Source: a virus. From it: a stretch of DNA of 25,312 nucleotides. The stretch spans positions 1-25,312 of IMG/VR virus record IMGVR_UViG_3300022745_000136. The stretch is one strand, 5' to 3'. The notes under the pieces are model-generated. The model was not told where the DNA came from and made no database searches. It was given only the letters and a program-made list of their open reading frames with translations. Both the position numbers and the translations under genes were made by a program. Below, piece after piece: positions 8,351-15,493 of this stretch. Numbering within the stretch: position 1 is the first letter of the stretch; the number at the start of each line of letters is the position of its first letter.

Positions 8351-8775
8351 GCATCGAATTTGGCACCGCTGTCCGAGGATTTTTGATCGCGGACACCGCC
8401 GTCGCAGCCGCCCTGCCTGGCGGAATCTGGCTCAATGTCGTTCCTCCCGATGTCGCCCTGGATGACCCCGCCGCGATCTACACGGTCCAGCGATCCGACC
8501 GGCCCACCTCCTGCTCTGGGGCGCTCAATCATCGGGATGTGACGCTTTCGCTCGAATTTGTGGGGGTCAATCCGACCCAGGCCCAGGCGGCTCATGGGGC
8601 AATTGAAGACCGGATCATGGCCCACTGGAACGAAGCCATCACGCAGGACGGGACCAAAGTCTCCCAATTGGAGCTGGGGGAGTTCCTCGAACAGACGGAG
8701 GACCTGAGCGACGGCAGCGGGACGACGCTGACCCGTTTCAAAACGACCATTTCGGGGGCCCTGATACTCAGCTAG
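8347..8775 (+). CDS. Tail terminator / completion protein (gp17, DUF3168-like)
   Basis: This 142-residue protein would cap the tail tube at the head-proximal end. Features typical of the family are an N-terminal helix (FGTAVRGFLIADTAVAAALP), a strand after the PAAIYTVQRSD segment, a VTLSLEFVG strand and a C-terminal FKTTISGALIL strand. It is translationally coupled to the upstream gene through ATGA (8347-8350). Its own stop (8773-8775) directly abuts the hairpin that covers the ribosome site of the tail tube gene. Confidence 0.72.
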   Translation: MSIEFGTAVRGFLIADTAVAAALPGGIWLNVVPPDVALDDPAAIYTVQRSDRPTSCSGALNHRDVTLSLEFVGVNPTQAQAAHGAIEDRIMAHWNEAITQDGTKVSQLELGEFLEQTEDLSDGSGTTLTRFKTTISGALILS

Positions 8776-8791
8776 CCCCCATCCGGGGGTG
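8776..8791 (+). promoter_or_regulatory. Hairpin over the tail-tube ribosome binding site
   Basis: CCCCC (8776-8780), loop ATCC and GGGGG (8785-8789) form a GC-only hairpin whose right arm is part of the SD-like GGGGGTG for the ATG at 8794. The TAG of the upstream gene ends at 8775, so a terminating ribosome would melt the stem. This suggests translational coupling of tail terminator to tail tube. Confidence 0.5.
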
Positions 8792-8793
8792 CC

Positions 8794-9231
8794 ATGTCCG
8801 CAATCAATGTCACAAGAACGAGAGCGACGACGGCCACCATCACCCCGTCGACCGGCTCCGCCATCACCCCGGCCCACCCCAAATCGATCAAGGGCTTGAC
8901 CTGGGAACGGGAGGTGATCGAGTTCACTTCCATGACCCTCGACCAGATGCGACGCATCTGCGGTGAGAAAAAGTTTGAACTTCTGGTGATTACGGTCCTT
9001 TATTTCAAATCCGAATTCACCGCGCTTCAGACGGTTTTCAACAATAACTACACCTGCTCGACCGCCTTGGTGATGCCCAAGGACATCGCCAACACGACCT
9101 CGACCAACAAGACCGTCACGATCACCGGTCAGATCGCCAAGATCATGGAATCCGATGTCACCGACGCGGGCAACGCCGAACCGCAAACACTCGAAATCAC
9201 CATCGCCACCGATGAGGTCACCGTCAGCTAA
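8794..9231 (+). CDS. Major tail tube protein (candidate)
   Basis: This 145-residue Thr-rich beta protein is the best candidate for the tail tube subunit because it lies between the tail terminator and the tail assembly chaperones. The Thr-rich N-terminus, central WEREVIEFTSMTLDQMRR helix region and C-terminal strands (KTVTITGQIAKIME, TLEITIATDEVTVS) fit small tube proteins. I see no long insertion or Ig-like C-terminal domain. Its SD (GGGGGTG) is folded into a hairpin. An initiator-tRNA-like element follows after 11 nt. Confidence 0.65.
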   Translation: MSAINVTRTRATTATITPSTGSAITPAHPKSIKGLTWEREVIEFTSMTLDQMRRICGEKKFELLVITVLYFKSEFTALQTVFNNNYTCSTALVMPKDIANTTSTNKTVTITGQIAKIMESDVTDAGNAEPQTLEITIATDEVTVS

Positions 9232-9242
9232 TCGCCAGACAT

Positions 9243-9314
9243 CGCGGGAGGGAGGTAGGCATCTCGCCCCGGCTCATAACCGGACTGAAACCGGATCAAT
9301 ACCGGTTCCCGCAA
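9243..9314 (+). tRNA. Initiator-type tRNA-Met(CAU)-like element
   Basis: The sequence folds as a cloverleaf. The acceptor has position 1 (C9243) mismatched with position 72 (A9313), then six Watson-Crick pairs. The D-stem is GAGG/TCTC with a GG-containing loop. The anticodon arm has loop CTCATAA (9273-9279, anticodon CAU) on four pairs. The variable loop is CTGAA, and a perfect 5-bp T-stem carries loop ATCAATA. The C1:A72 mismatch, A11:U24 pair (9253/9264) and CUCAUAA loop are marks of bacterial initiator tRNA. Deviations are G at position 8, A at 54, an extra base near 26, a mismatched 27:43 pair, no GGG:CCC run in the anticodon stem and no encoded CCA. It may be functional, degenerate or only tRNA-like. 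Confidence 0.5.
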
Positions 9315-9348
9315 ATCTTCCTTTTTCTCTTTTCCTGAGGTCCAGACC

Positions 9349-9531
9349 ATGAAGTTTAAAGTCTTACGCGATTTCGTCACCGGCAATGCCGAGCTGGTCA
9401 AAGATCAGATCCTCGATTCCAAAGACCCCGCTTGCCCCATCCCCGTCAAGCTCCTGGCCAAGCTAGGGGAAAATCTCTGCTCGATCGGCCACCTCGAAAA
9501 GGTCGAAGACGGGACACCCGCGCCCGTTTAA
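9349..9531 (+). CDS. Small late-operon protein, paralogue of 6325-6525
   Basis: This 60-residue protein follows the tRNA-like element and precedes the tail assembly chaperones. It starts MKFKVLRDF, has a short strand-like region, D-x3-P-A-C-P (around residues 23-31) and an acidic/Pro C-terminus. The pattern is that of small phage proteins with a hydrophobic N-terminal strand and a 'leaving Pro' motif; function is unknown. GAGG eight bases before the ATG supports the start. It shares motif, leader and genomic setting with the 66-residue protein at 6325, so the two are probably paralogues. Confidence 0.7.
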   Translation: MKFKVLRDFVTGNAELVKDQILDSKDPACPIPVKLLAKLGENLCSIGHLEKVEDGTPAPV

Positions 9532-9541
9532 TCCCAAGCCA

Positions 9542-9607
9542 GGGGCCAAAGGGCCGACACCCATCCTGGACTATGGGTCATACCGCCGAGATCGTCCCTT
9601 TGGTCCC
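9542..9607 (+). other. Compound hairpin before the tail assembly chaperone
   Basis: A 12-bp stem pairs 9542-9553 (GGGGCCAAAGGG) with 9596-9607 (CCCTTTGGTCCC; one G:U). Inside it a 6-bp hairpin pairs 9559-9564 (ACCCAT) with 9573-9578 (ATGGGT). A T-rich stretch follows (TTATGTTTTCGTTTTG). It could be a partial terminator or an mRNA stabiliser between the tube and chaperone genes. No tRNA-like loops are evident. Confidence 0.45.
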
Positions 9608-9643
9608 TTATGTTTTCGTTTTGTCCAGTCAGGATCCTGCAAC

Positions 9644-9973
9644 ATGCCGCTGCCATTTCGCCGTAAATTGGGCCGTTCCACGATCAAGCTCGACCCCATT
9701 TCCGGGATCGAGGGCGATGTCCATGTCACCCCATGGACCGTCAAAGAGTTCGAAGATCTGGGCGCCGAGCTCGACCGGGTGAAGACCGACGAAAACGGCT
9801 TCGATTCGATCAAGAAGTTGGTCATAACTCGCCTGGTCAATCCGGATGGATCGCCATCGGACGCGACCGTCGCCGACCTGGATGAGCTCGAAGCGCCGAC
9901 CCTGACCGAGCTGTTCCACCAGATCCTGACCCGGTGTGGCTTCGCCAAGCGCGAGGACATCGCAAAAAACTAG
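9644..9973 (+). CDS. Tail assembly chaperone, short form (gpG-like)
   Basis: This 109-residue acidic protein sits between tail tube and tape measure, where lambda gpG-like chaperones lie. Its product would coat the tape measure protein during tail assembly. It has an N-terminal beta region and a helical C-terminal half (KEFEDLGAELDRV; ELEAPTLTELFHQIL). It ends ...IAKN-stop in the sequence GCA AAA AAC TAG, which is a canonical -1 slippery site in the right frame, so a fraction of ribosomes should make the longer fusion with the next ORF. Confidence 0.8.
   Translation: MPLPFRRKLGRSTIKLDPISGIEGDVHVTPWTVKEFEDLGAELDRVKTDENGFDSIKKLVITRLVNPDGSPSDATVADLDELEAPTLTELFHQILTRCGFAKREDIAKN
9953..9973 (+). 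promoter_or_regulatory. Programmed -1 frameshift site A AAA AAC
   Basis: The heptamer at 9964-9970 is read in the zero frame as A AAA AAC, immediately followed by TAG (9971-9973). An SD-like GAGGA (9953-9957) lies six bases upstream, the type of internal stimulator known from dnaX. Slippage joins the short chaperone to the -1 frame that continues LDDPRERIK. I see no strong downstream stem. Confidence 0.9.
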
Positions 9974-10311
9974 ATGACCCCAGGGAGCGGATCAAGCTTC
10001 ATTTGGTCGCTCACCTGGGATTTAAGACGGTCGGCGAGCTCGAGCGAGATCTACCGCAGGAAGAATTTGAAAAGTGGGTCATCCTGCGCGACCGCGAGCC
10101 ATGGGGCGTCTATCGCCTCGACTTCCTTTTTGGCCTGCTGCGCCATACGCTCATCGGGCAATGGTCCACCAAGGAAAACCCGCCGCCTCCGCTCAAGGAT
10201 CTTATTCCCCGATGGGACATCGATCCGCCCAAAACCCGCGAACAACTCGAAGCCGAAGCCGATGAAGAGTGGGCACGCTCCAGCGCCAACTTCATCGACC
10301 TGGTGAGCTGA
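9970..10311 (+). CDS. Tail assembly chaperone extension (gpT-like), made by -1 frameshift
   Basis: This -1 frame extends from the slippery site to TGA at 10309-10311 and adds 113 residues to the upstream chaperone, giving a fusion of about 222 residues. It is the equivalent of lambda gpT in the gpGT product. The segment includes GELERDLPQEEFEKWV and a C-terminal acidic helix (EQLEAEADEEWARSSANF), typical of tape-measure-binding T domains. A GTG at 9934 exists in this frame but has no useful ribosome site, so independent translation is unlikely. Confidence 0.85.
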   Translation, partial: LDDPRERIKLHLVAHLGFKTVGELERDLPQEEFEKWVILRDREPWGVYRLDFLFGLLRHTLIGQWSTKENPPPPLKDLIPRWDIDPPKTREQLEAEADEEWARSSANFIDLVS

Positions 10312-10383
10312 CCTGCTCACACCGGACAATGCCCCCGTCTCTGTCCCTTAGATCCATTCCGTTCCTTTTGAGGCTTCAATCCC

Positions 10384-12114
10384 TTGGGAAAGACAGTCGC
10401 CTTTCCGGTCGTCGGTATTGGCCTCGACGCCAACCCGCTGAAACGCGGTCTGGCGGATGCCAAGGCCTCCGTCGCCCAGACGGTCGCCGGGATCAAGATG
10501 TCTGCAGCCGAGCTGGCCAAGGCCAAGTTCGTGACGGCATTCGCCGACCGCCTCAAGCCCGGCGACTACAACCTCAAAAACACCGTCAAGGACCTGGCCG
10601 CCCACTACGGCAAGGAGATTCAAACCCGATTCGCCGAAGTCAAAACCAAGTTCTCCGAGTCCCAGACCGGCAAGGACTTGATCAACGACTTCGGCGCCTT
10701 CTGGGCCCAGATCACCGCCGTTGCCAATCGGGTGAGATCGTCCGCCATCGGTCGAGGCCTGGAAGGTTTTGCAACGGGTTCGGTGAAAGGCGTTGGAGTC
10801 TTCGCCCGTGGTTCCGGTTTGAGTGCCCTGGTCGGCGGGGCTGGAGCGGCCCTGGTTCCCTCTCTGAAAGTTGCCGCTGGCGGTCTTTGGTCTGGTGCAA
10901 AATACGGTGTCGGTATCGCTGGTACGGGCATCTCCAAGTTGGCGAATATCCCCGAAACGTTATCCAAAGCCGCGCTCCCGCTCAACCAGACCCTGGAACT
11001 AGCCGGTAAGGCCCAACGGCTTCTCGGCGCCCCGATTCGGTCCATGATGAACTGGGAGGCGAATAACAACCAGGCTGTCTGGGAAGGCGGGAAATCAGCG
11101 CTTAATGACAAGGGGTGGAGTGGAACCCTTCAGCGCTTCGAAGTTGGCGTCGAGTCGATGTTCTCCAATATCCTCAACGCTCTCGATAAGACCTTCAATT
11201 TTAAAGGATGGATCGAGGCGGCCCGTGGTGCCATGGACGGAGTCAGCCGAATCATCGAAAGCGTCTTTGGGTCCCTCGACCAGGCTAGCTCCGGCAGCGA
11301 CAACATGGAAGAAATGTTCATGGCGGGGCAGGATGTTGCCATCGATCTGAGTCAACAGATGGTGGAGTTTCTTTCCCAGATTTACAACAGTTCGCTGGAT
11401 GCTTACGAGCAGTTGATCTACATTTACAACGCGCTTATGCACCCATTCTCCGATTCGGCGTTTTACAAATCGCTTCACCAGGGGCTAAGTGATGCGGGCC
11501 TACGGGACCGCCAAGGAAACAAGATTGGCCGAATTGATATCGATAAAGATGTTGGCGGATTCTTTAAAGGGATTCGTGAAAATCTGAACTATGACCGGAT
11601 GCTTAACGAAATGTTTGGCATCAAGAACATGGAGTTGGAACCCAGCAAAAAAGCCCAGGCCGAAGCCCGCAAATCTCTCGAAGACATGGCGGCAGGATTC
11701 CGCAACGGATCTGATCAGATTGCCCAGGCGCAAACGACTTACGCCCAAAGCCTGGATCAGATCCGCATACTTGAAAACCAAGGAGGAGCGGCGGTTCGCG
11801 GCCAGGCCAACGCGGCCAGAGATGCTGCGGATCGAGCGAGGGCCCAAAGCGTACTTGGCGCAATTCAGCCTTTTATCGCGATGCAGGCCCAGGCCCGCGA
11901 ATCCAAGGCGCTTGAAGGCAACTCGGACGACTTAATCTCGGCGATCTACCGGGCTCAAAACCTGCCGGAACAGGACTTCAAGCAGCAGCAGCTCGACGCC
12001 ATGAAGGCCTATGGCGAACAACAGAAGCTGACCAATCAAAAACTGGATTCGATGATCAGTGTCTTGAAGATGCCTCAGGCTCAGGGCTTTGCCATTGGGG
12101 GAATCCCAGGTTAA
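10384..12114 (+). CDS. Tail tape measure protein
   Basis: This is the longest gene of the late operon and lies right after the tail chaperones. The 576-residue product is mainly helical with a central Gly/Ala/Val-rich hydrophobic stretch (about residues 120-190), Gln/Ala-rich C-terminal helices and a Gly-Ile-Pro-Gly end, as in tape measure proteins. At about 1.5 angstrom per residue it predicts a tail near 85 nm, which is short for a siphovirus. I use the TTG at 10384, with GAGG (10370-10373) ten bases upstream; the first internal ATG (codon 39) would cut the basic N-terminus. No lytic domain is seen. Confidence 0.8.
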   Translation: MGKTVAFPVVGIGLDANPLKRGLADAKASVAQTVAGIKMSAAELAKAKFVTAFADRLKPGDYNLKNTVKDLAAHYGKEIQTRFAEVKTKFSESQTGKDLINDFGAFWAQITAVANRVRSSAIGRGLEGFATGSVKGVGVFARGSGLSALVGGAGAALVPSLKVAAGGLWSGAKYGVGIAGTGISKLANIPETLSKAALPLNQTLELAGKAQRLLGAPIRSMMNWEANNNQAVWEGGKSALNDKGWSGTLQRFEVGVESMFSNILNALDKTFNFKGWIEAARGAMDGVSRIIESVFGSLDQASSGSDNMEEMFMAGQDVAIDLSQQMVEFLSQIYNSSLDAYEQLIYIYNALMHPFSDSAFYKSLHQGLSDAGLRDRQGNKIGRIDIDKDVGGFFKGIRENLNYDRMLNEMFGIKNMELEPSKKAQAEARKSLEDMAAGFRNGSDQIAQAQTTYAQSLDQIRILENQGGAAVRGQANAARDAADRARAQSVLGAIQPFIAMQAQARESKALEGNSDDLISAIYRAQNLPEQDFKQQQLDAMKAYGEQQKLTNQKLDSMISVLKMPQAQGFAIGGIPG

Positions 12115-12117
12115 ACC

Positions 12118-13110
12118 ATGCCCATTTACACCTATTCGATTGACGGCCCCAAGGATCGCACGGATAACTTCGACGGCGCAGGTCGCGTCCAGACCCATAG
12201 TTACACGCTGGTCACGGACGATCCGACCATGGATGAGTTTTTGGCGTCGGCCAAATTCTCCGATGTCAAAGGAATCGTTAAGGGCACGGCCCATCCCTCT
12301 TGCTCTTACGCCTACTGCAAGGGGGTGAGCTGCGACGAGGAAACCAAGAGCAAAATTCCCAACAAGCTTTTCAAGATCAAGGTCAATTACGCCACCAACC
12401 CGGACACGGGCGGCGGCGGCGGTGGCAGTTTCGCGCCTGTCAGCGGGCCGGCTGCCAACCAGGTGGCCCAGCAGCAGCAGGGGATACCGCCGACAGAGCG
12501 AATCGACAATCCCCTTTTGCGCCCCTGGGACTTCAGCTCCGACTGCTCGACCTATGAGGTGGCGACCTACTGCGACCGCAACGGCCTGGTCTATTGCAAC
12601 ACGCTGGGGGATATGCTTCTACCTCCCAAAAAGATCAAGGCGCCAGTCGTCAAATACACACTGGGTAAAAACTTCATTCTCCCGATGGAAAATCTTTACA
12701 GGGCAGTCGGAGCGGTCAACACCTCTGCGGTAACTCTGCCAGGATCGACCATCACCTGGGGGGTCGAAACCTTGAAATTTGACCATTTACAGATCAGCCG
12801 AATTTTTGAAAATGCCATCTCTTACTACCGCCATAACTTCAACATTCTGAGTGGTCCCTATTGGACCTGGGACTTCAGCGAATACCTTGGTTGGATTTAC
12901 GAGGTCCCCAATGTCGGCAAGCGGGCCAAGGTCGGGACAGGACCATCGGCCAAGGTGATTCCAATTACCGATGATTCGGGCTGCCTGGTCAGCGACTACC
13001 GGTTCCTTGACGCAGACGGATACGAGATCGATTTCCCGGACGGGTCGCTTCTGCACTGGCTGCGCTTCCATCCGGAAAACCTGTTCAACATGGCTGGGAT
13101 GTTCTCCTGA
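12118..13110 (+). CDS. Tail-tip protein of unknown family
   Basis: This 330-residue protein starts 3 nt after the tape measure stop, where distal tail or baseplate hub proteins are usually encoded. I do not recognise the family. An N-terminal beta domain (to about residue 95) contains four cysteines (C62, C67, C72 region). A six-glycine run and a Gln-rich linker join it to a larger C-terminal domain (from about 135) rich in Tyr/Trp, including YYRHNFNILSGPYWTWDFSE. The stop overlaps the next start as TGATG. Position suggests a distal tail role, but this is inference. Confidence 0.6.
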   Translation: MPIYTYSIDGPKDRTDNFDGAGRVQTHSYTLVTDDPTMDEFLASAKFSDVKGIVKGTAHPSCSYAYCKGVSCDEETKSKIPNKLFKIKVNYATNPDTGGGGGGSFAPVSGPAANQVAQQQQGIPPTERIDNPLLRPWDFSSDCSTYEVATYCDRNGLVYCNTLGDMLLPPKKIKAPVVKYTLGKNFILPMENLYRAVGAVNTSAVTLPGSTITWGVETLKFDHLQISRIFENAISYYRHNFNILSGPYWTWDFSEYLGWIYEVPNVGKRAKVGTGPSAKVIPITDDSGCLVSDYRFLDADGYEIDFPDGSLLHWLRFHPENLFNMAGMFS

Positions 13111-14261
13111 TGTCTGGCGTTCTTTTTGATTTTGATGCCGCGCGCCGGATCTCCCGGACCGTCCGTGAATTCGAGCAAGGCCGCAATCGCGAGACCTCCC
13201 TGGAAAACGGAGGGCTCAACGCATCCAACCAGGCCTGGGTTAAAACGCCGGCGAGCCTTCCTGGTGGTTACGACGGCACGGAGGCGCTGACCGGAACGAT
13301 CGTTTATGTCCTGGAAGATGGGACCGTCTACGACACGACCACCGAATGCTACATCAAGGACCCAAACGCCGGACCGCTCGAAGAGGACAAGGTCTATCGG
13401 GGGACTTTCAACGGGGCCTTTGAGCAAAGCGGGACGACCCTGGGTCTGCACCTGGTCCAGTCCCAACCGTCCACCTCGACCCCAACTCTCGAATATGTCC
13501 TGCCCTGGAAATGGGTCGATGTCACTTTTGATGCTGCTTATTACGGATCAACCTACACTCAAAAAGGATTGCTTTTCACCAGACTGGAAAGTCAGCTTCA
13601 TCCGAAGTCAGGCACCATTCCAGATCTGGGAAACATGGCGTCACCTGGTGAAGATTATTGGCTTGATCCCAGCCGGCTCAATGCGCCTGATGCGGACATC
13701 ACCCCTTACTTCATTGATGGAAGTCCACACGATCCATTGCCGGTTTACTCCACCAGCAATACGGCTTTCCTTTCTACTTCATCAACTGACTACTATGAAG
13801 GGGCCACGGCTGCATCTTTCTACTTGTCATCAATGGGACTTGCTCTTCCCAAAATTCTCGGCAAATTCGTCTCCAGCCAGTACACCACTGTCGCCAAATA
13901 CGGTGGTGGTACCATGCCCATCAAAACCAATGTCGATATCAACTCCACTTCTTACCATTCCAGCTATCCGGTCAAACACCTGGTCAGCCCATTTTTAGCA
14001 ACGGTAAAATACAAGTCGATGTCTGGTGCGATCTGGGGGGTAACCTCGACTCCTTATTCCTGGAAAACCTCAGGTGGAACTACCAAAGATCTCTACTTCT
14101 GGTTCCCGGACATCATCGGTCTCCTTGCGAACTCTGGAGCTGATCAGCAAGTCCTAGTGACACCGATTGCCAATACTAAGATGGATGCCACTTTTACGAA
14201 CTACCAGTTATCGGCCAAAACAAACGGCGATGTTATCTACCTGATCACCAACAAGTTCTAA
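13110..14261 (+). CDS. Tail-tip or receptor-related protein, unknown family
   Basis: This 383-residue protein is one base overlapped with the gene before it (TGATG), so the two are surely co-translated. The N-terminus looks helical (DAARRISRTVREFEQGRNRE). A middle region with beta character, TGTIVYVLEDGTVYD and LPWKWVDVTFDAAY, resembles a small hub or adaptor domain. From about residue 150 the sequence is Ser/Thr/Tyr-rich as in tail spikes or fibres. Codons become more AT-rich there (around 13530-14250), which hints at a separate origin of the C-terminal half. No catalytic motif is visible. Confidence 0.6.
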   Translation: MSGVLFDFDAARRISRTVREFEQGRNRETSLENGGLNASNQAWVKTPASLPGGYDGTEALTGTIVYVLEDGTVYDTTTECYIKDPNAGPLEEDKVYRGTFNGAFEQSGTTLGLHLVQSQPSTSTPTLEYVLPWKWVDVTFDAAYYGSTYTQKGLLFTRLESQLHPKSGTIPDLGNMASPGEDYWLDPSRLNAPDADITPYFIDGSPHDPLPVYSTSNTAFLSTSSTDYYEGATAASFYLSSMGLALPKILGKFVSSQYTTVAKYGGGTMPIKTNVDINSTSYHSSYPVKHLVSPFLATVKYKSMSGAIWGVTSTPYSWKTSGGTTKDLYFWFPDIIGLLANSGADQQVLVTPIANTKMDATFTNYQLSAKTNGDVIYLITNKF

Positions 14262-14274
14262 CACGGATCCAGCC

Positions 14275-14772
14275 ATGACACTCGAAGCCCAGATCGCCCA
14301 GACCTTTTCCGCCAAAATGACCGGTGCCGCTGGGGTCAACACGCTCACGACGGGGATCGGGTCCATTCCTGTCATGTCCCAGAGCTACACCAACGGTATG
14401 GGCGCTGGCCAGATCAATAAATGCTGGTTCAAGACCAAGGACCTGACGGCGGGATCCTCCGACACCTGGGACCTGACATCGGGGCTGACCGATCACGAAG
14501 GCAACGCGGTCGTCTTCACGGGGATCAAGGAGCTGATCGTCGCTGTTATTACCCCCGATGGCACCAAGAAAGTCGTCGTCGGCAACGCCGCCAGCAACTC
14601 CTTTCAGGGCAAATTGTCTGCTGGTTCGACCGAAGATTGTTTTTATTACGCCCGATGGCCCAAGCCCGACGCCAGCGGCTACGCCGTGGACAGTACTCAC
14701 AAGAACCTGAAAATCAACAACCCGGGCGCCAGCACGGTCACCTACTTCATACTCGCCCTTGGCATCGGATAA
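14275..14772 (+). CDS. Small beta-rich virion protein
   Basis: This 165-residue protein belongs to a pattern I recognise from many siphophages: a Thr/Gly-rich N-terminus, GMGAGQINKCWF, a DLTSGLTDHEGNAVVFTGIK strand pair, KKVVVGNAASNSFQG, and a C-terminal LKINNPGASTVTYFILALG strand. The function in those phages is unassigned, although a role in the tail tip or capsid decoration is often assumed. Its place just before two other small beta proteins and the fibre points to the adhesion device. It starts 13 nt after the previous stop. Confidence 0.7.
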   Translation: MTLEAQIAQTFSAKMTGAAGVNTLTTGIGSIPVMSQSYTNGMGAGQINKCWFKTKDLTAGSSDTWDLTSGLTDHEGNAVVFTGIKELIVAVITPDGTKKVVVGNAASNSFQGKLSAGSTEDCFYYARWPKPDASGYAVDSTHKNLKINNPGASTVTYFILALGIG

Positions 14773-14812
14773 TCAGAGATCGGATAACACGCTCCCGATG
14801 GGTCCAGTCTCA

Positions 14813-14851
14813 GGTGGAGAGATTCCAACTCTTTCTATCTGAAATTCCACC
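14813..14851 (+). other. Small branched hairpin in a gene gap
   Basis: GGTGGA (14813-14818) pairs with TCCACC (14846-14851). Within it two small hairpins can form: AGAG/CTCT with an ATTCCAA loop, and TTTC/GAAA with loop TATCT. It lies in the 91-nt gap before the 14864 gene, whose GGGGGTGA ribosome site (14853-14860) begins two bases after the stem. A link to translation of that gene is possible but unproven. Confidence 0.35.
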
Positions 14852-14863
14852 CGGGGGTGAGTT

Positions 14864-15142
14864 ATGTCTGCTGCTGACCGTTTTGCTGGGGTGAATACCA
14901 TCGCCGCGCGTGGCCCTTCTACCTTTGCGGAAAACGTCACCCCTTCGGATACCGTCGATCTGACCTACGTCTCTACCAGGATCTGGGTCGGCGTGACGGG
15001 TCATGTCCGCTGGACCCCGCTCGATGTCGCTGATGGTTCCTACGTTCTCACCAAAAACCTTCCCGTTGGCTTCCACGACATCCGGGCCAAGCGAATCTGG
15101 GCCACGGGCACCACAGCCACCGACATCGTTTCTTACGCGTAA
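14864..15142 (+). CDS. Small virion protein, spike-base (Rcc01079)-like
   Basis: This 92-residue beta protein has the plan of the 'spike base protein, RCAP_Rcc01079' family, known from gene transfer agents and phages: ENVTPSDTVDLTYVSTRIWV, a glycine turn, VRWTPLDVADGSYVLTKNL, PVGFHDIRAKRIWATGTTAT, and a final strand. In that family it forms the platform for head spikes; here it might serve either capsid or tail adhesion. The ribosome site GGGGGTGA is good, with one wobble. I am fairly sure of the pattern match, less so of the role. Confidence 0.68.
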   Translation: MSAADRFAGVNTIAARGPSTFAENVTPSDTVDLTYVSTRIWVGVTGHVRWTPLDVADGSYVLTKNLPVGFHDIRAKRIWATGTTATDIVSYA

Positions 15143-15178
15143 TCTCGAAATGTTTTAGCGATCCCAGGAGGATTTCTC

Positions 15179-15481
15179 ATGCTCGCGTCGGTCACGACCA
15201 GCGCCCAGACTTTGTATGCCGCGACCTCTGGTTTGACTGGCAATTATCCCAACCGTCGCGGGATCACCCTGATCGCTCCGTCCACCAATACCGGGAATGT
15301 CCATTTTGGAAATTCCAGCGGTGTGACTTCCAGCGGCGCCACGACTGCCGGTTTATTCCTGGCTCCTGGACAATCGGTGACGATTCATCCTTCGTTCGCG
15401 GCTGACGCGAAAAACCTTTATGTGATTTCCTCAACGGGTACACAAAACCTGATTTGGGACACTGACCAGAATCCTTCCTAA
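15179..15481 (+). CDS. Small beta-sandwich virion protein
   Basis: This 100-residue protein has a repeated phage pattern: TLYAATSGLTGNYPNRRGI, then TLIAPSTNTGNVHFGNSSGV, SGATTAGLFLAPGQSVTI and a final LYVISSTGTQNLIW strand. Proteins like this lie near fibres in many phages and probably form a jelly-roll that trimerises or decorates the particle. AGGAGG precedes the ATG, one of the strongest ribosome sites in this region, so high expression is likely. The exact role is not known. Confidence 0.68.
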   Translation: MLASVTTSAQTLYAATSGLTGNYPNRRGITLIAPSTNTGNVHFGNSSGVTSSGATTAGLFLAPGQSVTIHPSFAADAKNLYVISSTGTQNLIWDTDQNPS

Positions 15482-15493
15482 GGTGCAAGAAAA

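Noticed and set aside
14813-14851. A third tRNA-like element
   Set aside because: The two inner hairpins lack anticodon-loop or T-loop bases and total length is too short; kept only as a hairpin.
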